DNA of 64,000 nt from Bacteroidales bacterium UBA5349 (GTDB taxonomy: Bacteria; Bacteroidota; Bacteroidia; Bacteroidales; Tenuifilaceae), in the NCBI GenBank assembly GCA_002410065.1, contig DHQB01000002.1, positions 1 to 64,000 on the forward strand, in the 5' to 3' direction. Below are positions 57,510 to 64,000 of the stretch, piece by piece. The position numbers and the translations under genes are program-made. Positions within the stretch are counted from its first letter, which is position 1. Each line of letters starts with the position of its first letter. The notes under the pieces were generated by a model. It saw only the letters and a program-made list of their open reading frames with translations, searched no databases and had not been told where the DNA came from.

Positions 57510-60500
57510 TGTGGAGAATGTTTGGTTGTTTACTAGAAATATAGCTATAGATTGCGGGAATTACATAGAGCGTTAAGCCCAACGAAAAAAGTAACCCCCC
57601 AATAATGGTTATACCCATTGGGATTCGGCTTGTTGAAGCTGTACCAAAGGCAATAGCTATTGGAAGTGCTCCAAAAATTGTGGCAAGACTTGTCATCAGA
57701 ATAGGACGTAGCCTTTGACCCGCGGCCTCAATTACGGCTTTAGTTTTATCGTATCCCTTAAGTTTTTTCTGATTGGCAAACTCTACTATCAAAATACCGT
57801 TTTTGGTTACAATCCCTATTAGCACAATAATACCAATTTGACTGAAGATATTCATTGTTTGCCCCATGATGTATAACGAGAGAATTGCGCCCGCTAAAGC
57901 AAGAGGTACGGTAAACATGATGATAAGTGGATCTCTAAAACTCTCGAATTGTGCTGCAAGCACAAGATATACTATAATAAGTGCAAAAGCGAATGCAAAG
58001 TACAAACTACCCGAACTCTCCTCAAACTGTTCCGAAATACCGGTTAGTGTAGTAGCAAAATCTTCGTCAAGAGTCTCCTCCGATATCTCGCGCATTGCCT
58101 CAATACCTTGCCCTAAAGTAACACCTGTTGCAGGTGAAGCCCTAAATGTGGCCGACACATACCTATTATATCTATAACGTTGCGGGGATGTACTCTCCTC
58201 AGTAATAGTGATAAGATTTCCCAACTCAACCAAGTTACCCTTATCATTACGCACCTGAATACTGGTAATATCCGATGGATCATCACGATACTGGCGCTCG
58301 GCCTGCCCAATTACTTGATATTGCTTTCCGTTAAAGATAAAAAAGCCATAGCGCTGGCCTGAAAAATATAGCTGTAAAGCTTCCGCTATGTCTCTAGCCG
58401 TAACGCCCGATGTTCTGGCTTTTTCGCGATCAATCGCAACATGTAACTCGGGCTTATTAAACTTTAAATTTACATCAACCACCTGAAAACGTGGATCATC
58501 CTGTGCTCTGCGTAAGAATATTGGAACAACCTCTTTAAGCTGATCAAAGGTTGGTGCCTGAACTACAAACTGCACGGGCAATCCACCACCGCGGCCAGCC
58601 CTAATGGTCTGATCTTGTGTAACGAAAGAACGAGCAAGGGTTTGAGTATTAAGGAATGCCTGAATTTCGTCGGCTAGCTGTTGTTGCGATTTCTCCCTTT
58701 CATTAGGCTCTGTAAGAATCATATTAACAAAGCCCGAACCCCTTGAGGCTACAGCAATTATTCCTTTGCGCTCGGGCATGGTATCAATAAAACTAACAAT
58801 GTTACTAACGTACTCATCCATCATCTCAAACGAGGTGCCCTCTGGAGCAGTGGACGATATTCTTAGTCGACCCTTATCTTCCATGGGGGCAAGTTCAGAG
58901 GGTATCAAACTTCCCAACCCAAGAATTATAGCCAATGACCCAATCATAACAGGGATAGTAATCCATCTTTTGGCAACAAATGCTGTGAGTGAACGCTCAT
59001 AACCGCTGGAAAGCCGATCGAAAAAGCCTCCAACAGCAGCAGCAAATCGCCCCTCCTTCTTTGGTGCGCCAAGAATACGAACGCTCATCATTGGGGTAAG
59101 GGTTAGCGCAACAAACGTTGAAATGATTACTGCTCCCGAGAGCACTATTCCAAACTCTCTGAACAGCCTACCCGTTATACCCTGTAAAAAAACTATGGGC
59201 AAGAAGACGGACACCAATGTTATTGTGGTGGATATAATTGCAAAGAATATCTCTTTGGTTCCTGTATATCCAGCTTTAAAGGGATCCATCCCCTTCTCAA
59301 CCTTTGAGTAGATATTCTCAACCATAACAATGGCATCGTCAACCACAAGGCCTGTAGCAAGTACAATCCCCAAAAGGGATAAAACGTTTATTGAGAAGTC
59401 CATAATGTACATCACAAAAAACGACCCTATGAGAGAGATTGGGATTGTAAGCATTGGGATAAGCGTAATACGCCACCTTCGGAGAAAGACGAAAATTACA
59501 ATAACCACAAGGATAAAGGCGATTAGTATGGTATCCCGAACCTCTTTAACTGCATTCCGTATAGAGGTGGTTATATCCATTGCTATGTTAATGGAAATAT
59601 CATCAGGCATTTCGCGTTTCATTTGCTCAAGCCTTTGGTAAACATTATCGGCAATTTCGATATAATTAACACCGGGCTGAGAAGTAAGTGCCACTCCAAT
59701 TTGAGGAGTTCCAAAATTTCCTCGTAGCAGTGAACGCTCGTTCTCCGCTGCAATTTCGGCCCTTCCTACGTCCTTCAACTTTACGGGAACACCCTCAACC
59801 TCCTTAATAATCAAATTATTGAAATCGTCCTCAGTTTCAAGTCTCCCTAAAGTTCGTATTGATAATTCAGTATAATAACCTTCTATAGTACCCGTGGGTA
59901 GTTCAATATTTTCGCGCGAAAGTGCTAGTCGAATATCCGAAGGGGTAAGTTTGTAACCTGCTAATTTATTGGGGTCGAGACGCAATCGCATTGCATATCG
60001 TTTTTCACCCCAAATAGTTACTTCGCTAATACCCGAAACTGTTTGAAGCCTCTCCTTAATAACATTAATCCCAAAGTTTGATAAATCTAGTAGGTCTCTT
60101 TTATCACTTTGTACAGTTAATACAATAATGGTTTCAGCATCAGCATCAGCCTTGCTAACAACAGGTGCGTCAATATCGGGCGGAAGCCTTCTGACGGCTC
60201 GCGATACTTTATCCCTTACATCATTGGCAGCAGCCTCCATATCAACTCCCAATTGAAACTCAACCGATATTGAACTATTGCCGTCGGAACTGCTTGATGT
60301 AATTGATTTGATACCCGAAATACCATTAATTGCCGCCTCGAGGGGCTCTGTTATTTGTGCCTCAATTACGTCGGCATTAGCACCAACATAAGATGTGCTA
60401 ACTGAAACAATAGGCGGATCGACACTGGGGTATTCCCTAACCCCCAAATAGGTGTAGCCAACCATCCCAAAAAGCAAGATAACGATTGAAAACACGATGG

Positions 60501-60540
60501 TAAGTACTGGCCTGTTTATGCTAACTGTTGATAAATTCAT
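57496..60540 (-). CDS. RND efflux pump inner membrane transporter (HAE1 family)
   Basis: A 1014-residue RND transporter of the AcrB/HAE1 type. TM1 (RPVLTIVFSIVILLFG) opens the protein, and large periplasmic porter loops follow it and TM7. TM4 carries LSLLGIVLATGLVVDDAIVMVENI with the two Asp residues of the proton relay, and TM10 carries GIVTKNGILIVEFANQ. Twelve helices in all are expected. The proton-driven pump would export drugs, dyes or other amphiphiles through the MFP and TolC partners. It lies 55 bases after the MFP gene and overlaps tolC. Confidence 0.96.
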   Translation of the reverse strand: MNLSTVSINRPVLTIVFSIVILLFGMVGYTYLGVREYPSVDPPIVSVSTSYVGANADVIEAQITEPLEAAINGISGIKSITSSSSDGNSSISVEFQLGVDMEAAANDVRDKVSRAVRRLPPDIDAPVVSKADADAETIIVLTVQSDKRDLLDLSNFGINVIKERLQTVSGISEVTIWGEKRYAMRLRLDPNKLAGYKLTPSDIRLALSRENIELPTGTIEGYYTELSIRTLGRLETEDDFNNLIIKEVEGVPVKLKDVGRAEIAAENERSLLRGNFGTPQIGVALTSQPGVNYIEIADNVYQRLEQMKREMPDDISINIAMDITTSIRNAVKEVRDTILIAFILVVIVIFVFLRRWRITLIPMLTIPISLIGSFFVMYIMDFSINVLSLLGIVLATGLVVDDAIVMVENIYSKVEKGMDPFKAGYTGTKEIFFAIISTTITLVSVFLPIVFLQGITGRLFREFGIVLSGAVIISTFVALTLTPMMSVRILGAPKKEGRFAAAVGGFFDRLSSGYERSLTAFVAKRWITIPVMIGSLAIILGLGSLIPSELAPMEDKGRLRISSTAPEGTSFEMMDEYVSNIVSFIDTMPERKGIIAVASRGSGFVNMILTEPNEREKSQQQLADEIQAFLNTQTLARSFVTQDQTIRAGRGGGLPVQFVVQAPTFDQLKEVVPIFLRRAQDDPRFQVVDVNLKFNKPELHVAIDREKARTSGVTARDIAEALQLYFSGQRYGFFIFNGKQYQVIGQAERQYRDDPSDITSIQVRNDKGNLVELGNLITITEESTSPQRYRYNRYVSATFRASPATGVTLGQGIEAMREISEETLDEDFATTLTGISEQFEESSGSLYFAFAFALIIVYLVLAAQFESFRDPLIIMFTVPLALAGAILSLYIMGQTMNIFSQIGIIVLIGIVTKNGILIVEFANQKKLKGYDKTKAVIEAAGQRLRPILMTSLATIFGALPIAIAFGTASTSRIPMGITIIGGLLFSLGLTLYVIPAIYSYISSKQPNILHNEEE

Positions 60541-60595
60541 CTACTATAAGTTGAGTGTTTAAGAATGTAAAGGCAATGGATTCGGGCTTGTAGGT

Positions 60596-61645
60596 TTACC
60601 AACTTTCAACAATTCTAGTTGAAACGGGTGTTCCCTCTCTTACCTGTAGCAGTCCAGATAGAAGTATAGTATCGCCAGGACTTATGCCCGATACAATCTC
60701 CACCGCAGTTGAAGTGCGTAATCCTGTTTCGACCGTAACAAAGGTTGCCTTACCGTTGCGTGCTAGCACAACATTCTGTCCACCTAAAACTGGAACGAGT
60801 GCGTTTGGTGAAATCAGCAAAGTTTTAGGATTATCACTAAGGTTAAACGATACTCTTGCAAATGATCCTGGAATTATATCACCCTTTGCATTTGAGCATA
60901 GTGCACGAACCTTAAGTGCACGTGTTTGCAGATCGATAACCGACTCGGTTGCATATATTTTTGCGTTGTATTCCGTTGGGTAATTGCCTAATGTAAAAGT
61001 AACCTCTTTACCCTCCTTTACGCCATAGGCATAGCGCTCGGGTACCGAAAACTCAAGCCTTAAAGGATTAATCTGTATAAGTGTTGCCAGAACAGTATTT
61101 GCACCTATAAAACTACCAGGACTCACATTGCGTAAACCAATGCGACCATCAAATGGAGCACGAATCTCGGCTTTTTGTATTTGCGCTTCAGATAGTTTAA
61201 TATCGGCCTTAATGCCGTCAACTTTATTTAAGGCAACATCCAAATCTTGCTGGCTTAGGGCATTAATCTCCTTTAGCCTTTGCTTACGCAATAGGTCTTC
61301 CTCAACTAGCTGTAAATCCGATTTTAGTTTCTCAAGCTTAGCCCTAATTTCACTATCGTTAACGCGAGCAAGCAATTGACCTTTGTTAACAGCACGTCCC
61401 TCAACCAGATGGAATTCAACCAGTTTCCCTGTTGTTTCAGCCCTTAGCTCAACCTCCTCGCCGGGTAAAAGGGTCCCCGACAAAGATAGCCCTTGTGTTA
61501 AAGGCTGAAGGGTAACTACATAGGCATCAACCGCCAAACCAGCACGTGAGCGTTGGTTAGTGGTTCCACTCTTCTCTTTATCTCCACATGCAGATAAAAG
61601 CAATACAAACAAAGTTGTTGCAAGAAGTAAGTTTTGCTTTGTCAT
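60596..61645 (-). CDS. RND efflux membrane fusion protein (HlyD-like lipoprotein)
   Basis: A 349-residue periplasmic adaptor with a lipobox LLSAC near residue 20. The order is a lipoyl half (LRAETTGKLVEFHLVEGRAVNKGQLLARVND, split by a coiled-coil hairpin of about residues 95-160), IRAPFDGRIGLRNVSPGSFIG closing the lipoyl domain, then beta-barrel and membrane-proximal domains. It connects the RND pump and TolC. It is the first gene of the three-gene efflux operon; the 5' region is AT-rich but no clear -7 box is visible. No regulator is adjacent. Confidence 0.94.
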   Translation of the reverse strand: MTKQNLLLATTLFVLLLSACGDKEKSGTTNQRSRAGLAVDAYVVTLQPLTQGLSLSGTLLPGEEVELRAETTGKLVEFHLVEGRAVNKGQLLARVNDSEIRAKLEKLKSDLQLVEEDLLRKQRLKEINALSQQDLDVALNKVDGIKADIKLSEAQIQKAEIRAPFDGRIGLRNVSPGSFIGANTVLATLIQINPLRLEFSVPERYAYGVKEGKEVTFTLGNYPTEYNAKIYATESVIDLQTRALKVRALCSNAKGDIIPGSFARVSFNLSDNPKTLLISPNALVPVLGGQNVVLARNGKATFVTVETGLRTSTAVEIVSGISPGDTILLSGLLQVREGTPVSTRIVESW

Positions 61646-61785
61646 TTAAGTATTTAATAATGTTAATATTTTATTATGCTAGTATAAGACAACGATACAC
61701 TGAAAAGGTTTATAGCTTTTAACTCTTTTTGAATAGCGAATAAGATCTATATTCAATTACTGAAGTGGAATATAGGATGTAAGGG

Positions 61786-63039
61786 TTACTTTTTACGTCT
61801 CCAAAACAAAAAGCCTTTCCGAAGAAAAAGACCATAAACTGCACGCACAGTTGCCGACCGTTCAATCAAAGGGATAAGAACACTTGTAAAAATGATGCTA
61901 ATTAGAATTACGGCGTACGTAATATCGCGAATAAACTCACCCCCCTCAATGCCTTGCTGCAATGGCAACGAAGCTAAAACTGCTGCGGCAAGTCCCTTGG
62001 GAACCATTATGCTTATCATGGTTAAATCGGAGGTGGCAAAAGGGCTACGTAACGAAAACTTCACAATAGGTACCCTAGAAATAAAGAGAATGATTGTGAC
62101 CAAAAGTCCTAAAACTAAGGCCCATAGATTCTGAAGTTGAATTGAAAGCCCGATGTAAATGAAGAAGAAGGTTTTAAGAAGAAAGACTATCTCGGAGAAA
62201 AAAACTTTTTCGGTTTCGTTTAAGTTTATGGGCTCAGCAGTAATAAACTTTTTTAACAAACTAACATTGAAAACCTCAAGGTTTGCAAGTGTTATTCCAA
62301 AAGCCAAAGCAGATATTGCACCACTGTAACCGAACATTTCGGCAATACCAAAAATTATAAATACAAAGGCTGGGGTTGTAAAAATGGTGTTCCGTATTGT
62401 TCTAACCCGGGTTAGGAGTACTGACCAAACCAGAGCGCCTAGCCATCCCATTAGCGCTGCAAGCGTAAACGATGATATTATTTTTCCAACAATTAGCCCA
62501 ATTTTAACCTCTTCAACCTGAAATGTTTCTAGCAGGGCCAGCGCAAATATTATGCAAAGCACATCACTTATGGCCGACTCTAGTACTAGTATGGTTCTTG
62601 AATCCTCATTCATTCTCAACTGCTGAACCATGGGGATCACCACCGCCGAAGATGTGCCACCAAGAATAGTTCCGAGCATAAACCCGGCTACAGGGTGCAA
62701 TCCGAAAAGAAGCCATGAGATTAGCCCAACAATAATAGTAGTAACAAAAAAGTTGGTTGCTGTAAGGGCCGAGGTTCCTTTAATGGCATTTTTCAACGTT
62801 TCAAAACGCAATGCTAAGCCCCCCTCAAATAGGATAATTACGAGTGTAATGGTGGTAAACATGGGGCCTGCAACCCCAAAATCCTCAGGAGTGATTAAAC
62901 CAAAAATTGGACCTAAAAGCAAACCTACTATCATAAGTAGTAACACATCAGGAATTCGCTTACGCTCAAATATTCCTGTAAAAAGGTGCGATATAAATAC
63001 AATAAGCCCTACAAAAACTATTATGCCTGCATTTTCCAT
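61786..63039 (-). CDS. Cation:proton antiporter (CPA1/NhaP-like)
   Basis: A 417-residue inner-membrane antiporter with about 12-13 helices. VLLLMIVGLLLGPIFGLI opens the transport fold and ILFEGGLALRFE is the FEGG-type motif of NhaP-related proteins. GTSSAVVIPMVQQ and ESAISDVLCI with the conserved Asp follow, then MVPKGLAAAVLASLP near the end. It probably exchanges Na+ or K+ for protons in pH and salt control. It begins 6 bases after the nuclease-family gene, so they are likely co-transcribed. Confidence 0.93.
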   Translation of the reverse strand: MENAGIIVFVGLIVFISHLFTGIFERKRIPDVLLLMIVGLLLGPIFGLITPEDFGVAGPMFTTITLVIILFEGGLALRFETLKNAIKGTSALTATNFFVTTIIVGLISWLLFGLHPVAGFMLGTILGGTSSAVVIPMVQQLRMNEDSRTILVLESAISDVLCIIFALALLETFQVEEVKIGLIVGKIISSFTLAALMGWLGALVWSVLLTRVRTIRNTIFTTPAFVFIIFGIAEMFGYSGAISALAFGITLANLEVFNVSLLKKFITAEPINLNETEKVFFSEIVFLLKTFFFIYIGLSIQLQNLWALVLGLLVTIILFISRVPIVKFSLRSPFATSDLTMISIMVPKGLAAAVLASLPLQQGIEGGEFIRDITYAVILISIIFTSVLIPLIERSATVRAVYGLFLRKGFLFWRRKK

Positions 63040-63045
63040 TTGTAA

Positions 63046-64000
63046 CTATCTATTAGGAATAAGATCGATGTATATTGGAAGGTGATCGCTAAAACCACCA
63101 TGGTACCTAAATCCTATATAGGTTCGGAATGGGATTACACCAACAAACCGTTCATCCTTCTCAAGCAAAAAATCTGCACTGAATATTTTACCTCCGTCGG
63201 GTGTTGTATAAACTCCATGCTTAGCATTGAGCAACCCTTTTGTAACAATCATCATATCGATAACTTCCCATGCCCCTTGATACTTTAGTGTTCCTTCACC
63301 CTTAGCCACATATGGTAAGTGCAAATTATATAATCCATCAGCTGTAAAAGGTTTTTCTGGAAGCGAAGCACCCAAGCCTTCAATGAGGGGCCGACTATCG
63401 GGGGTATCGTTAAAATCGCCCATGATGATTATGCGGGCATCGGGGTGAAACAACTTTATGGAATCGACCTTTTGCCTTACCAACTTTCCTGCTGCAATTC
63501 GGCCCGGTTCGCTAACCAATGCTCCGCCATACTTTGATGGCCAGTGATTTACAAAAACATGAAGTGTATCGAGACCGCCGATAATACCACGTGCATAGAG
63601 TATATCGCGCGTTGCGCGATCGGGGTTATCGGGAAATGAAACCCTAAAGAAATGCTCCTCCTCAACGGTAAACTGATCGGGTCGGTAAATTAATGCAACA
63701 TCTATGCCCCTAGCATCTGGTGATTCGCGATGTACAATTTGATAGTCAAATTTAGAAAGTGGAGTATGCTTTGTTATCCTCTCAATCACAAACCTATTCT
63801 CAATTTCGCAAAAGCCGACCATTGTGGGTGGTTCCCACTCGCCAACGGCAGTAATAACCTTATATATATTGTTAACCTTATCGGTCATCTTGCGCCAAGT
63901 CCAATAGCGCGAGCCTTCAGCAGTAAATTCATCATCATTCTTGAGGCTATCATTAAACGGATCGAACAAATTCTCTACGTTATAGAACATTAATCTATAC
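63046..64000 (-). CDS. Endonuclease/exonuclease/phosphatase family protein, 5' end outside the window
   Basis: At least 314 residues of an EEP-fold (DNase I-like) protein: FYNVENLFD, GFCEIEN, HRESPDARGIDVALIYR, VNHWPSKYGG, IMGDFNDTPDS and the final SDHLPIYIDL. All catalytic motifs are present. An ATG is found at 63990, but family members have residues before the NVENLFD strand and the frame stays open to the end of the window, so the true start is probably beyond 64000. The substrate could be DNA or a phospholipid or inositol phosphate. The antiporter gene follows 6 bases downstream. Confidence 0.9.
   Translation of the reverse strand, partial: YRLMFYNVENLFDPFNDSLKNDDEFTAEGSRYWTWRKMTDKVNNIYKVITAVGEWEPPTMVGFCEIENRFVIERITKHTPLSKFDYQIVHRESPDARGIDVALIYRPDQFTVEEEHFFRVSFPDNPDRATRDILYARGIIGGLDTLHVFVNHWPSKYGGALVSEPGRIAAGKLVRQKVDSIKLFHPDARIIIMGDFNDTPDSRPLIEGLGASLPEKPFTADGLYNLHLPYVAKGEGTLKYQGAWEVIDMMIVTKGLLNAKHGVYTTPDGGKIFSADFLLEKDERFVGVIPFRTYIGFRYHGGFSDHLPIYIDLIPNR

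Noticed and set aside
57866..59641. Several plus-strand frames across the RND pump gene
   Set aside because: All are antisense shadows of a clear 1014-residue transporter.
1..64000. tRNA, rRNA, CRISPR, transposase, integrase or prophage signals
   Set aside because: I found none by reading both strands; the gene content and strand organisation look like stable chromosome.

Overview
The window is a low-GC, AT-rich bacterial chromosome segment that looks like an anaerobic or facultatively anaerobic member of the Bacteroidota (a Bacteroidales/Marinilabiliales-like lineage is my guess; no rRNA is present to settle it). The evidence is a subtilase ending in a type IX secretion sorting domain, a DUF4831 lipoprotein, periplasmic-TPR histidine kinases, a Cys-rich HYC_CC_PP-type protein beside a TonB receptor, GroES-like and OmpH-type proteins of the phylum, and repeated Bacteroidota-type -7 promoter boxes (TAnnTTTG). 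I see no tRNA, rRNA, CRISPR array, insertion sequence, integrase or phage gene. This is core-like chromosome rather than a mobile island.

Layout. 1-5.3 kb: PepD-type dipeptidase, a thioredoxin-fold lipoprotein, a DUF4831 lipoprotein and bifunctional NAD(P)HX repair enzyme Nnr. 5.3-13.9 kb: a plus-strand run of S4 RNA-binding protein, T9SS-exported subtilase, xseA, two tandem TPR histidine kinases and xseB, so the kinases sit between the two exonuclease VII genes. 13.9-24.4 kb: an aspartase fused to a cyclic-nucleotide-binding domain, a trypsin-like protease with an altered triad (possibly co-transcribed with a 41-aa membrane peptide), a lone STAND-type NTPase, a sugar kinase overlapping an oligopeptide-binding lipoprotein, MarC, a probable minus-strand small RNA or leader, and a glycine-rich RRM protein.

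24.6-35.0 kb: pruA, then a ten-gene minus-strand [FeFe]-hydrogenase operon. Its promoter-proximal half is a likely redox/H2 sensing module (two DRTGG proteins, two GHKL/RsbW-like ATPases, a PHP phosphoesterase and a divergent hydrogenase-like Fe-S protein). Its distal half encodes a small [2Fe-2S] protein and HydB, HydA and HydC of a trimeric NAD- and ferredoxin-linked bifurcating hydrogenase. No H-cluster maturases (HydE, HydF, HydG) lie in the window. This operon is the most interesting system here; parts of it are known in Thermotoga and clostridia, but the biochemistry of the sensory half is largely open.

35.3-39.0 kb: a plus-strand metal (probably copper) cluster with a FeoB-associated-like Cys-rich membrane peptide, a Cys-rich secreted protein, a TonB receptor and two HMA-domain proteins. 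39.0-41.5 kb: TPR protein, glycosyltransferase and acyltransferase operon. 41.8-55.3 kb: SulP transporter, S9 peptidase, GalM, stand-alone GroES-like protein, OmpH-like chaperone, glycosyltransferase, PAS protein, 2[4Fe-4S] ferredoxin, half-size TSUP permease, DUF1573 protein, acyl-CoA synthetase and ChaN-like protein. 55.3-64 kb: SDR oxidoreductase, an RND efflux operon (membrane fusion protein, RND pump, TolC), a CPA1 antiporter and a nuclease-family protein cut by the window end. Many convergent gene pairs are separated by strong, nearly perfect hairpin terminators.
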